DNA of 19,898 nt, taken from Bacteroidales bacterium UBA3724. GTDB taxonomy: Bacteria; Bacteroidota; Bacteroidia; Bacteroidales; P3. Below the pieces are notes generated by a model, which worked only from the letters and a program-made list of their open reading frames with translations, was not told where the DNA came from and did no database searches. Below are positions 6,870 through 14,576 of the stretch, piece after piece. A program made the translations under genes and the position numbers. The DNA is taken from assembly GCA_002371315.1 (NCBI GenBank), contig DFHL01000068.1, positions 22,397 through 42,294 of the forward strand, read 5' to 3'. The first letter of the stretch is position 1. Each line of letters opens with the position of its first letter.

Positions 6870-7894
6870 ACCATAATATTGTTATAGGTTACTGACTTGG
6901 GCTGGTTCTTTCCATAAGCCACTCCGACTTCCTTTGCTGCAGCGATCCGCTCACGCTCTATGATAGTATCGTCTTTCTGTCGCTGACGGGCCATCGCCAT
7001 ATTGTCCTCATACTGCTTCATCTTGAAATCCCAATTCCTTTGCTCTTTTGCTTCTGCCTTTTCAGCCGCTTCCTTGGCCGCTTTTGCCCTTGCCGCTTCT
7101 ACATTGCGAAGATGACGGTTTATTTCACTCACCAGTTTTTGTGCCTCTACCTGCGCCGAAGATTGAGGGTCGACACTGCCAAGTGTTGACAAAGCCTCGT
7201 TGGCCGACGCATAATCGCGTTTGGCGAGCCATTGGTTTCTGGCTTTCTGCACAAGTGCATTGCCATCATTGTCCAGTTTCGATTGGTACACCTCCACGGC
7301 TTTTGCCATACATTTCTCGTAGCACTCGGCACATACTTCTGGTACAGCCACCAGTTTCGCAATTGCTGCATCATACTTTCGCTGTTGCGCAAGGGTGTTG
7401 GCTTCAGTAAGAATGAACTGGCAGTTGTTGGCATAGTACTCTCCAATCTTTCGCTCTGCATTCTCAACAAACGTCTTCAGTTTAGGATTGGCTGGCTTTA
7501 GTTGATTAAAAGCCTTTATCATACTCTGCGCATCACTTTGCCCTATGCCAGCCACATTGAAAACAACCGATTCATAGACCTTGTTGTCAATCACATCGCC
7601 GATGAACATCGTCACCTCCATCTTCTGCGAGATTTTGACAGGGGTGGTGGGGGCCACATCCTTGCTGGTAACGTTCACTTTGGCTGTCATTACAAAGCGG
7701 TCGGTCAGTCCATTGCTGGCCAAGCCATACTGCGTAGCCACTTGCTGCATCTTGGTTTCCAATGCCGCGCGCGCATCTTCCGGCACGTTGGGCAATGTCG
7801 GCACCACTACATTGATAGCCACACGGCCATAATCCTGTGCCATTGCCATTGTTGCCATCAGTATTGCAACAATCACTATTGTTATTCTCTTCAT
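6863..7894 (-). CDS. Secreted hypothetical protein with C-terminal coiled coil
   Basis: A 343-residue exported protein with signal peptide MKRITIVIVAILMATMAMA. Residues 22-115 look like a beta-rich domain (GRVAINVVVPTL, RFVMTAKVNV, KMEVTMFIGD) of the kind seen in CsgG-like envelope proteins. Residues 135-245 are helical and TPR-like (KYDAAIAKLVAVP, KRDYASANEALSTLG) and hold a small cluster CAECYEKC (Cys188, 191, 195). Residues 245-322 are highly charged and Ala/Glu/Arg-rich, a likely coiled coil. I know the general type from Bacteroidota but cannot assign a function. Its start is 13 bp downstream of the previous gene's end and it overlaps the next gene by 7 bp, so it belongs to the same transcript. 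Confidence 0.85.
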   Translation of the reverse strand: MKRITIVIVAILMATMAMAQDYGRVAINVVVPTLPNVPEDARAALETKMQQVATQYGLASNGLTDRFVMTAKVNVTSKDVAPTTPVKISQKMEVTMFIGDVIDNKVYESVVFNVAGIGQSDAQSMIKAFNQLKPANPKLKTFVENAERKIGEYYANNCQFILTEANTLAQQRKYDAAIAKLVAVPEVCAECYEKCMAKAVEVYQSKLDNDGNALVQKARNQWLAKRDYASANEALSTLGSVDPQSSAQVEAQKLVSEINRHLRNVEAARAKAAKEAAEKAEAKEQRNWDFKMKQYEDNMAMARQRQKDDTIIERERIAAAKEVGVAYGKNQPKSVTYNNIMVW

Positions 7895-7907
7895 TGTTTC
7901 CTCCTTT

Positions 7908-8852
7908 CTATTTTTCTCCTAGAACAAGTATGGCCTCGCCCAATCCCCGCTGCATCACCTTGGCAGTAATCTCGTATGGTGCTTTGGCCAAGTGTTTGCG
8001 AAGCTGTGTGGCGAAGGCGCGGGCATCCATTGCATTGCCCTTCTCGTCATAGAACGGTATGCGCACCTGCTCGAATTGCAGGAAGTTTTCTGTGCCGTCG
8101 CTGAGGTTGAACACACCTTTGACGGTATGCTCACGCATCCACTGCTGTATGCAGTCGGTCAACTCTTCGCCGTCATACTCCTCTTCGAGGTCTTTGCCCC
8201 AGCTGTCCCAACAGCGAACGGTGAAGACAATCTCACGGCCGTTCTTCTTCAGGTCACGGAAATAGTTGTCCATCTGTTTGTCGAAAGCCTTGATGTTGCT
8301 GCCCACGGCACACTCCAACAGCTCGGGCGTGGAGAGGTTCGACGGCTCGCAGGTGCCTGTAGCAGTAGCGATGCGCTTGCTGGTGTAACTGTCGAAAGCC
8401 TCCAGTGTGAAAGTGACGATGCGGCCTGTACTTTCTTTGCGGATAACCCAATCCACGTTGATGATAATGTCACTCTTGGTGCGGCGCTTCAACTGGTCGA
8501 GAGGGCTCTCCACCAGCGATGCCCCACTGGTTTTGCTTGTCGTTACGTTGTCCTCGGCCTGTCGGGTGCTGATGGCCTTTATCTCCTGTTCGCAGTCTTT
8601 CAAGCTGTAGCCCATATCGGTCATCATCTGACCTATCTTGGCGATGACGGGCTTGATTTCGAGGTCTTCCTGAAAGGCCCGCGAGTAATCAGGCACACGC
8701 ACTTTGGTGCCCTGATTATTGTAGGTGGTGGTAAAATAACGCTGCGTACACCAGTTATCGCTTGGCACAATCATCAGCGTCGGCTTCTTTTCTTGTGCTG
8801 TGGTCACCACAGCCATAAGGCACAGAAGAAGTGTTGTAAGAATGTGTTTCAT
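7908..8852 (-). CDS. DUF6175-like secreted protein
   Basis: A 314-residue exported protein when read from the ATG at 8852, which gives a clean signal peptide (MKHILTTLLLCLMAVVTTAQ); a TTG two codons upstream is less likely. The opening of the mature protein, TLMIVPSDNWCTQRYF, and the later SDIIINVDWVI strand fit what I recall of the DUF6175 family of Bacteroidales, whose function is unknown. The fold probably resembles the LpoB/GNA1162/CsgG group of periplasmic proteins, with a nucleotide-fold-like domain that opens with MIVPSD. It starts 2 bp after the end of the preceding gene, so the two are in one operon. The DUF number is from memory and should be tested with a profile search. Confidence 0.75.
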   Translation of the reverse strand: MKHILTTLLLCLMAVVTTAQEKKPTLMIVPSDNWCTQRYFTTTYNNQGTKVRVPDYSRAFQEDLEIKPVIAKIGQMMTDMGYSLKDCEQEIKAISTRQAEDNVTTSKTSGASLVESPLDQLKRRTKSDIIINVDWVIRKESTGRIVTFTLEAFDSYTSKRIATATGTCEPSNLSTPELLECAVGSNIKAFDKQMDNYFRDLKKNGREIVFTVRCWDSWGKDLEEEYDGEELTDCIQQWMREHTVKGVFNLSDGTENFLQFEQVRIPFYDEKGNAMDARAFATQLRKHLAKAPYEITAKVMQRGLGEAILVLGEK

Positions 8853-8854
8853 AT

Positions 8855-9472
8855 TCAAATAAGTTTTAATTTCTCTGAACTTACCCGGAAAAGGTAATAC
8901 TCCAATTGTTCTGCATCAACTCCAATTCTTTCCGCTTCCTGATGTAATGCCAGTAATTGAGCAATATAACCCAGATTACAATAATCCTTTAATTCTTCAA
9001 ATTTTCTAAAAGCATTCAACGTATGACTTGTAATTGCAAGTGCTCTTTTCCCATTCAAATTCAGTCTGAATGCATAAAAGATTATGCTGACAGTACTATC
9101 TGCTATCCCGTTTATCCCAGTTAATCTCCCATATAACCTAACAAAATCATTGCCAATCTCATTAATATATGCAGCAATGTGCTGCAACTCATTCAAAACG
9201 ACAAGGACGGGCGTGTCTTTTATTTCGTTCGGGAATGCCCACATCATTGCCTTTACAATTCGTTCCTGTTCGTTTATTGTCTTAATTATGTCATTTCTTG
9301 TAATTATTTTATTTCCCTTTTTGATCTTTAGCGAATTGTATACAGTCTCAACAATAGGATATTGGTTGCTCTCAATGAGTCCTGTCCATTGCACAGGATA
9401 ATACATTGTTATTATTTGATCTTCAAGATTACTATTCCTGATTATGTCAATTTGATTGATTAACTTTTTCAT
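8855..9472 (-). CDS. Hypothetical cytoplasmic protein, AT-rich
   Basis: A 205-residue protein without signal peptide or membrane segments, rich in Ile, Asn and Lys and probably mostly helical. I recognise no domain. It is the only clearly non-secreted long protein of the set between two exported ones, from which it is separated by 2 bp (downstream) and 20 bp (upstream). Its AT-rich codons contrast with the more GC-rich genes just downstream, so it may have been acquired separately together with the two genes upstream of it. The ATG at 9472 is the first in frame and fits the spacing. Confidence 0.75.
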   Translation of the reverse strand: MKKLINQIDIIRNSNLEDQIITMYYPVQWTGLIESNQYPIVETVYNSLKIKKGNKIITRNDIIKTINEQERIVKAMMWAFPNEIKDTPVLVVLNELQHIAAYINEIGNDFVRLYGRLTGINGIADSTVSIIFYAFRLNLNGKRALAITSHTLNAFRKFEELKDYCNLGYIAQLLALHQEAERIGVDAEQLEYYLFRVSSEKLKLI

Positions 9473-9492
9473 AATTGTGTTGTTTAAATGGA

Positions 9493-10839
9493 TTATTCAT
9501 CCGGCCATGAATAAAACCCATAGCAATTTTTCAGATATGAATCAGCGTACTTTAACTGTTTTTCAGTTAATATTGGAATAGTGCTTTTTTTTAATTCATC
9601 ATCTAAAAACCTTTCGAAATCAGGCTGAATTGATTTACAATTCCTATAAATAGACATATGGGTAGCTTCATAGAATGATAATATTAGGAATGGTTCATTA
9701 ATGTGAGCATCCATTGTGTAGTTTGTTTTTCTTATAAAAATATATGGGCTTCTTTGTTCAAGAGTAGGCGTAACCCTTATTTGAGTAATCGTTTGTATAT
9801 CATTAAGTGGTACGATAAATGGGACATTATGTAAAACAGTATTGCTGTTGCAGTCTCTCTTCGTCTGACCTCTATCGTAGTTGTTCCAAGAACACGGAGA
9901 AACACTAGTGATATCAACATTTTTTCTTCTTTCGTATTTGGCTTCCTCGTCCCCTTTAAACCAATCAGGCCAATGGATATCTACATAATCATTTATCCAA
10001 TTAGTTTTTCCATATACAAGATACTTTGTGTTGTTATTATCTTCTATAATAAAATCATATTTTACAATGTCCAAAAGATAGTATAAATCATCCGGCAAAG
10101 GATTTATTAAATAGCCGACATTATACTTATAAAACTTAAAACCAGACTTTTGCAATGGACCTATTTCATCTATCGTTTTGGCTAATGAGCTGAAAGTATT
10201 ATTCAGGATGGTAAGGAACTGCTTCGTTATTTGATTTTCGATACATTTCACGGAAATCTTTATTGTCGCATATTTACTTTTATCAAACTCTCCATGATTT
10301 CTATCTTCCATTGGCCAGTTTGGGTCATTAATTATTGGATCAGAAACGCTAATAGAATAATCGAAGATAGGTCGCAAAGAATTAAGCTGCTTGATCATAT
10401 TTTCGATAGCAATTTTTTCATTTTTCTTCTTAAATTCATACATTCGTAGATTCGCCCCGAAAGTAGCGCCAGCAAACTCACATTCTGAGCCCTTACTTTG
10501 GGCGTAACTGACCAGCTTGGCAAGAGACACAGTAACATTGATTGTGACCGATGTGTTTCCATTTGGTAGAGTAACGGCAGCAATTTCACTATACTTTTGA
10601 ATGTTGCCACTTGAGACGGTGGCTATCTCATCCTTTACCAATTCATCATTGAGAATTTCAGTGTTGGCGGACACAAATGTACCAAACGTCTGCTCAATTG
10701 CAGATCGCAAAGCGTTGTCAATGGCCTGCGTTTTGGTTGCTCCGTCAGCGGAGACGACTAAAGTTACCTCTTGGGGTGCTTTCTGCGCAAATGCTATTGT
10801 CCCACAAAAGCATATTGCTAATAATACAAGTTTTTTCAT
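9493..10839 (-). CDS. Secreted protein with FlgT-N/LPP20-like N-terminal domain
   Basis: A 448-residue exported protein with signal peptide MKKLVLLAICFCGTIAFA. Residues about 22-115 fit the pattern of the FlgT N-terminal/LPP20 domain: a strand (EVTLVVSADG), an Ala-rich helix (KTQAIDNALRSAIEQTFG), TFVSANTEILNDELVKDEI, the SSGNIQKYSEI turn, and a closing strand (NTSVTINVTVSLAKLVSYA). In other bacteria this domain occurs in flagellar or envelope assembly proteins. No flagellar gene is present here, so a more general envelope role is likely. The remaining 330 residues are aromatic-rich and unlike anything I recognise. It is AT-rich like its two neighbours and separated from the upstream small gene by only 3 bp. 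Confidence 0.82.
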   Translation of the reverse strand: MKKLVLLAICFCGTIAFAQKAPQEVTLVVSADGATKTQAIDNALRSAIEQTFGTFVSANTEILNDELVKDEIATVSSGNIQKYSEIAAVTLPNGNTSVTINVTVSLAKLVSYAQSKGSECEFAGATFGANLRMYEFKKKNEKIAIENMIKQLNSLRPIFDYSISVSDPIINDPNWPMEDRNHGEFDKSKYATIKISVKCIENQITKQFLTILNNTFSSLAKTIDEIGPLQKSGFKFYKYNVGYLINPLPDDLYYLLDIVKYDFIIEDNNNTKYLVYGKTNWINDYVDIHWPDWFKGDEEAKYERRKNVDITSVSPCSWNNYDRGQTKRDCNSNTVLHNVPFIVPLNDIQTITQIRVTPTLEQRSPYIFIRKTNYTMDAHINEPFLILSFYEATHMSIYRNCKSIQPDFERFLDDELKKSTIPILTEKQLKYADSYLKNCYGFYSWPDE

Positions 10840-10842
10840 TAT

Positions 10843-11109
10843 TTATTTATTTTTAATCAATTGTTTATTCATTATTTCCAGCAGCCATAGGGCAGATTTT
10901 GTTAATTCTGCGGCCACATCGTATTCTTTTCCGTCTACAAATTGCGCGGCATTATCCAACCAAGAGCTTGCAAGGTTAGCTAAATCCTTCTCAATCTCTT
11001 TAGTGAAGACAAATGCCGGATCCTCAACGTTGCCATATTCTTTGAGGATAAAATCTCGTATGTATTCAAAGGCACCAATTGGGTAACTGATATCAATACT
11101 TCTGTTCAT
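10843..11109 (-). CDS. Small hypothetical protein, first gene of the envelope operon
   Basis: An 88-residue cytoplasmic, helical, acidic protein (FEYIRDFILKEYGNVEDP, FTKEIEKDLANLASSWL). It has no signal peptide and no recognised domain. It is the promoter-proximal gene of the six-gene set: the next gene starts 3 bp after its stop, and a structured leader with a candidate terminator switch ends 41 bp before its ATG. Short AT-rich genes can be false calls, but the tight spacing and the good promoter upstream support a real gene. Confidence 0.7.
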   Translation of the reverse strand: MNRSIDISYPIGAFEYIRDFILKEYGNVEDPAFVFTKEIEKDLANLASSWLDNAAQFVDGKEYDVAAELTKSALWLLEIMNKQLIKNK

Positions 11110-11151
11110 AAAATTGTATTTTATGTGGATTTCTCATTCCCGAAAGACAAT

Positions 11152-11236
11152 AAAAAAGCCGTGAACTTGATTCTTTGTTCCGATGGAGGCTCTGGTAAAC
11201 CCTTACTGCAACAAGAAAGCTCACGGTGCCGTGAGC
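11152..11236 (-). promoter_or_regulatory. Candidate attenuator: terminator with competing antiterminator hairpin
   Basis: Read on the minus strand, arm 1 GCTCACGG (11229-11236), arm 2 CCGTGAGCTT (11217-11226) and arm 3 AAGTTCACGG (11159-11168) occur in that order. Arms 2 and 3 pair over 10 bp with one G-U, extended inside by TCTTGTT with AACAAAGA, and are followed by C and six T (11152-11157): an intrinsic terminator. Arm 1 pairs perfectly with the first 8 bases of arm 2, which excludes 2:3 pairing. The element ends 41 bp before the first gene of the envelope operon. Confidence 0.6.
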
Positions 11237-11382
11237 GTTTCTCCTTTCTTGAAGTAGTAAGTAACCAAAAATTTGCAGATTTTCAGGTACACCAAGAAAA
11301 GCGAATACGCTTCAATATGTCTTTATTTTTCTACTATTCTCTTTGTTTTATGCCTTATATTGTTATTATTGGTTTGACGGTG
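11237..11382 (-). other. Rest of the envelope-operon leader
   Basis: This is the 5' part of the long untranslated leader on the minus strand, between promoter and attenuator. It holds a small hairpin (AAGCG at 11299-11303 with CGCTT at 11308-11312). A minus-strand reading frame of about 30 codons lacks ATG and ends with TGA (11221-11223) inside arm 2 of the attenuator. I see no real gene. Confidence 0.4.
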
Positions 11383-11413
11383 CAAAATTACGAATTAATT
11401 TTCAATCGGCAAA
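11383..11413 (-). promoter_or_regulatory. Bacteroides-type promoter of the six-gene envelope operon
   Basis: On the minus strand TTTG (11410-11413) is followed after exactly 19 bp by TAATTTTG (11383-11390), matching the Bacteroides -33/-7 consensus TTTG-N19-21-TAnnTTTG. Transcription would begin near 11377, leaving a leader of about 270 nt before the ATG at 11109. It is the best promoter match in the window. Confidence 0.75.
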
Positions 11414-11419
11414 ATGTTT

Positions 11420-11440
11420 CCGCAGGCGGGGTGCCTGCGG
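11420..11440. repeat. GC-rich palindrome
   Basis: CCGCAGGC (11420-11427) and GCCTGCGG (11433-11440) form a perfect 8-bp stem with a 5-nt loop. It lies just upstream of the envelope-operon promoter in AT-rich surroundings, so it stands out in composition. Confidence 0.65.
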
Positions 11441-11479
11441 AGCGGATTTGTGCGCCAAAAAACGGGCGGCATAGCCCCT

Positions 11480-11522
11480 GCCCTGCCGTCGGGAAGGGGG
11501 CGGCGCGCCCTCTCGGCAGGGC
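11480..11522. repeat. Large GC-rich palindrome
   Basis: GCCCTGCCG (11480-11488) pairs perfectly with CGGCAGGGC (11514-11522), and the 25-nt centre contains the palindrome GGCGCGCC. Plus-strand sequence continues into CAAAATTTTATG, so it is not followed by a clean T-run. It may be an extragenic palindromic repeat; no coding function is seen. Confidence 0.6.
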
Positions 11523-11569
11523 AAAATTTTATGTTAATTTTTAACTTAATCTTATCAATTTCTACTGAA

Positions 11570-11618
11570 GTAGAATTTAGTAAGAATTTGATAAGAGTTT
11601 GGGTAGAATTTGGTAAGA
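11570..11618. repeat. Near-identical 16-bp direct repeats 33 bp apart
   Basis: GTAGAATTTAGTAAGA at 11570-11585 recurs as GTAGAATTTGGTAAGA at 11603-11618 (15 of 16 identical), with further GAATTTGATAAGA-like sequence between. A small hairpin TTCTAC/GTAGAA (11560-11575) overlaps the first copy. The surrounding non-coding stretch from 11414 to 11903 holds no convincing gene. Confidence 0.5.
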
Positions 11619-11832
11619 AGATGGTACCTCGAAATCAGGCAGTTGAGGGAAGGCAAAATTAGGGCTATTTTTAACAGTTTTTAAGTTAAAATCGCCTCAA
11701 AAAGTGTTAAAAACACGAATGCAAAAAGATGATTTGGGGATAAAAATTTAACAATTCGGTGACGGTTGTTTCGGAGTTCCTACCAATGTGCGAGGAACTA
11801 TTTTTCAAGACGAAGAGCGTCGTAAAAGTCGG

Positions 11833-11884
11833 GGCTGATTCTGTGCGCTGCACCTTGGGTGGCAAAAAAAAATCAGAATCGGCC
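11833..11884 (-). terminator. Inverted repeat after the small membrane protein gene
   Basis: GGCTGATTCTG (11833-11843) and CAGAATCGGCC (11874-11884) pair over 11 bp with one G-U type position, around a 30-nt loop that includes a run of nine A (T on the minus strand). It begins 20 bp after the stop of the minus-strand gene at 11904. The position suits a terminator, although the T-run lies in the loop rather than after the stem. Confidence 0.4.
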
Positions 11885-11903
11885 ATTTCGAAGAAGGATC
11901 GTC

Positions 11904-12251
11904 CTATCTGTACAGCACCAATACAACGATTGAAGAGACCGACAATAGGATTTCGACGGCAAAGACAATATTGCCCAACGTTTTCTTCTGTTTGCTCAAA
12001 CCGTCATATTTTTTCACAATCCTGCGCTTGAATAGCGGAACAACAACCACAAGTATCATCGAAAAAAGCAACGACAGGCCAAGCACCACGTCCGACGGAA
12101 AGGCAGCAGTAATCAAAGCAGCCGCCGCAATGACGACAACGTATACCATAATCCCGAACAAAACGGCGTGTTCAAGTGCCGGGCTTTCCCTGTCGGGTTT
12201 GCTATAGAGTTTGTAGCATCGATAATACAAATATGTGACTGGTTCTATCAT
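11904..12251 (-). CDS. Small integral membrane protein with three predicted helices
   Basis: A 115-residue protein with membrane segments at about 30-51, 54-74 and 93-114, separated by a basic loop (KRRIVKKYDGLSKQKK) that should face the cytoplasm. The N-terminus (MIEPVTYLYYRCYKLYSK) is amphipathic and Tyr-rich, a trait I associate with small membrane proteins of Bacteroidota without known function. It is divergent from the ABC exporter genes and stands alone on its transcript. The 124-bp divergent region between them shows no good TAnnTTTG element for either gene. Confidence 0.75.
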   Translation of the reverse strand: MIEPVTYLYYRCYKLYSKPDRESPALEHAVLFGIMVYVVVIAAAALITAAFPSDVVLGLSLLFSMILVVVVPLFKRRIVKKYDGLSKQKKTLGNIVFAVEILLSVSSIVVLVLYR

Positions 12252-12375
12252 AATCAGGACTATAACCGACTGGGCAATTTAAACGCGACGAAAGCAGTTT
12301 TATTGCCGGCGGACAAAATAAATTATGCCTTAGTGCGTTACGATAAGTGCTGTATACTGTCATTAAACAATCGCT

Positions 12376-13227
12376 ATGTTTCTGGAAACGCAACATATAG
12401 AGAAGAATTTCGGCACCTACCGTGCCCTCGACGACATCAATATCGGGGTGCGCGAGGGGACGATTTTCGGCCTGCTCGGGCCCAACGGGGCGGGCAAAAC
12501 GACGCTGATACGCCTCATAAACCGCATTGCGCGGCCCGACCGCGGACGCATACTGCTCGACGGGCGCGAGATGACCGACGACGACGTGCGCCAGATAGGC
12601 TACCTGCCCGAGGAGCGCGGCCTGTACAAGAAGATGCGCGTGGGCGAACAGGCCGTCTACCTGGCTCGCCTGAAGGGACTTACGCGCGCCGAAGCCGAGC
12701 ATAGACTGATACGTTGGTTTGAGCGCTTCGGCATCGAAAGCTGGTGGAAACGTCCCGTCGAGGAGCTGTCGAAGGGTATGCAGCAGAAGGTGCAGTTCAT
12801 CGTCACCGTGCTGCACGAGCCGCGCCTGCTGATTTTCGACGAGCCTTTCAGCGGCTTCGACCCGGTCAACGCCACGATGCTGAAAGAGGAAATCCTGGCG
12901 CTGCGCCAGAAGGGTGCCACGGTGATTCTGTCGACGCACAATATGGCCTCGGTCGAAGAGCTGTGCGACGACATTGCGCTGATAAACAAGTCGCAAGTGG
13001 TGCTGAGCGGCGGCGTGGACGAGATACGCCGCTCGTTTGGCCGCAACGAATACGAGGCGGTGGTCGACGACGGGCAGACGGTCCGCTGCACGCTGCAGGA
13101 GGGGCAGAACGCCAACCAGCTGTTGCAGCAGCTGATGCAAAGCCACACCATCTGCTCGTTCCGCGAGCTGCTGCCTTCGATGAACGACATTTTCGTCGAA
13201 GCCGTGACGAAAGGAGGTGCGCGATGA
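12376..13227 (+). CDS. ABC transporter ATP-binding protein (NatA-like)
   Basis: A 283-residue nucleotide-binding subunit. Walker A GPNGAGKTT is at 35-43, the signature LSKGMQQ at 131-137, Walker B LLIFDEP at 151-157 and the H-loop His at 188 (STHNM). The Q-loop region reads YLPEERGLY, a feature of the NatA-type exporters, where a Glu replaces the usual Gln. The C-terminal 70 residues form the extra domain found in this subgroup (DUF4162-like by position). The stop overlaps the next gene's ATG in an ATGA, so the two subunits are translationally coupled. It powers export through the membrane partner encoded next; the substrate (Na+, drugs or lipids) cannot be told. Confidence 0.93.
   Translation: MFLETQHIEKNFGTYRALDDINIGVREGTIFGLLGPNGAGKTTLIRLINRIARPDRGRILLDGREMTDDDVRQIGYLPEERGLYKKMRVGEQAVYLARLKGLTRAEAEHRLIRWFERFGIESWWKRPVEELSKGMQQKVQFIVTVLHEPRLLIFDEPFSGFDPVNATMLKEEILALRQKGATVILSTHNMASVEELCDDIALINKSQVVLSGGVDEIRRSFGRNEYEAVVDDGQTVRCTLQEGQNANQLLQQLMQSHTICSFRELLPSMNDIFVEAVTKGGAR
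13211..13218 (+). promoter_or_regulatory. Strong Shine-Dalgarno sequence for the permease gene
   Basis: AAGGAGGT lies 5 bp before the ATG at 13224, inside the end of the ATPase gene. A near-perfect anti-SD match is unusual in Bacteroidota and helps fix this start, rejecting the long upstream extension of the frame. Confidence 0.75.
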
Positions 13228-14567
13228 GCAAGACCCTGCTGGTTATTGGCCGCGAATACCTTACGCGCGTGCGCAAGCCCTCGTTCTGGCTACTGACGGT
13301 GCTGGTGCCGGTGCTGTTTGCCGCGCTCTATGCCATACCTATCTACCTGGCCCTGAAGCCCGCCGAGCGGTCGGTGGTGCTGGTGGCCGACGAGTCGGGC
13401 CTGTTCGGCGGCCTGGACCGCGACGACACGCTGCGCAGCGACAGCCGTTTCAGCTCGACCGACAACATCGAATACCGCTATGCGGCAACGCTGGAATACG
13501 CTAAGCGACAGATGGATGCCGACGAGGACATCGGTGCCATCCTCTACGTCCGCAGCCGCGCCAGCGAGGCCATTCCCACCGATGCCTGCCTCTACTACAA
13601 GAGCGACCTGCCGCCGCAGCAGGTGCGCTACGACGTGGACCGCCAGCTGCAGCGCATACTGCGCAACCGGCTGCTGCAGGCCCATGGCATCAGCGACGAC
13701 GAATACGCCCTGATAAGCAACACCAAAATCAACCTGCGCACCGAGGACCTGACGACGGGCCGCGAGGCCTTCCTCGAGGTCAAGAGCGGGCTTGGGCTGG
13801 TGCTGTCGATACTTATCTATTTCGTAATCTTTATGTTCGGCGCGCAGGTGATGCGCGGCGTGGTCGAAGAGAAATCGAGCCGCATTGTCGAGGTCATTGT
13901 CTGCTCGGTGCGCCCGTTCCAGCTGATGATGGGCAAGGTGGTGGGCATCGCCCTGGTGGGCCTGACGCAGTTCCTGCTGTGGGTGGCGCTGACGGGCGTG
14001 GCCCTGGTGGGCATCCAGGCCGCCAACGGCGACCTGTTCAGCGCCGCAGCGCAAAAACACGACCTGACCGAGCTGGCCACCAAGGGCACCGACGCCACCC
14101 TGCAGATGCAGCAGGCCGACCAGATGGCCGCCCTGCCCAGCATCGTCGAGGGCATAGCGTCGATCGATTTCGGCCTCATCGTGCCGCTGTTCCTCTTCTT
14201 CTTCATCTTCGGCTATCTGCTTTACGCCACCCTCTTTGCCGCCGCCGGCGCGATGAGCGACAACGACACCGACACGCAGATTGTGTCGATGCCGCTGACC
14301 ATACCGCTGCTGGCCACCCTGCTGTGTATGCCGGCGATGGTCGACGCGCCCTCGGGCGTGCTGAGCCAGGTGCTGTCCATCATCCCCTTCACGTCGCCCG
14401 TGGCGATGATGCTGCGCATACCCTTCGGCGTGCCCACGGGCCAGGTGGTCCTGTCGATGGCACTACTGCTGGTCTCCATCCCCGTCTTCACGTGGCTTTC
14501 GGCCCGCATCTACCGCAGCTCCATCCTGCGCTACGGCCTGCTGGCCAACTGGAGGAAGAAGAAATGA
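13224..14567 (+). CDS. ABC transporter permease (NatB-like)
   Basis: A 447-residue membrane subunit of an ABC exporter. One membrane helix lies near residues 20-44 (FWLLTVLVPVLFAALYAIPI), then a large extracytoplasmic domain up to about residue 190, then a cluster of five helices including LGLVLSILIYFVIFMFGAQV and VPLFLFFFIFGYLLYATLFA. Between the second and third helices is the family motif RGVVEEKSSRIVEVI. This layout matches ABC-2 type NatB proteins. It overlaps the ATPase gene by 4 bp and has its own strong ribosome site. The frame is open far upstream (12744), but that part is only the shadow of the ATPase gene. Confidence 0.92.
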   Translation: MSKTLLVIGREYLTRVRKPSFWLLTVLVPVLFAALYAIPIYLALKPAERSVVLVADESGLFGGLDRDDTLRSDSRFSSTDNIEYRYAATLEYAKRQMDADEDIGAILYVRSRASEAIPTDACLYYKSDLPPQQVRYDVDRQLQRILRNRLLQAHGISDDEYALISNTKINLRTEDLTTGREAFLEVKSGLGLVLSILIYFVIFMFGAQVMRGVVEEKSSRIVEVIVCSVRPFQLMMGKVVGIALVGLTQFLLWVALTGVALVGIQAANGDLFSAAAQKHDLTELATKGTDATLQMQQADQMAALPSIVEGIASIDFGLIVPLFLFFFIFGYLLYATLFAAAGAMSDNDTDTQIVSMPLTIPLLATLLCMPAMVDAPSGVLSQVLSIIPFTSPVAMMLRIPFGVPTGQVVLSMALLLVSIPVFTWLSARIYRSSILRYGLLANWRKKK

Positions 14568-14576
14568 CGAAAAAAC

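Noticed and set aside
11125..11544. 139-codon plus-strand frame in the envelope-operon leader region
   Set aside because: It runs through the attenuator, the promoter and two GC-rich palindromes and has no protein-like features or start signals; the structured leader explains the sequence better.
11759..12031. 90-codon plus-strand frame
   Set aside because: It overlaps the end of the three-helix membrane protein gene on the other strand and contains an inverted repeat; composition is not protein-like.
12744..13223. Upstream extension of the permease frame
   Set aside because: It overlaps the ATPase gene for 480 bp, lacks membrane features and is superseded by an ATG at 13224 with a strong Shine-Dalgarno sequence.
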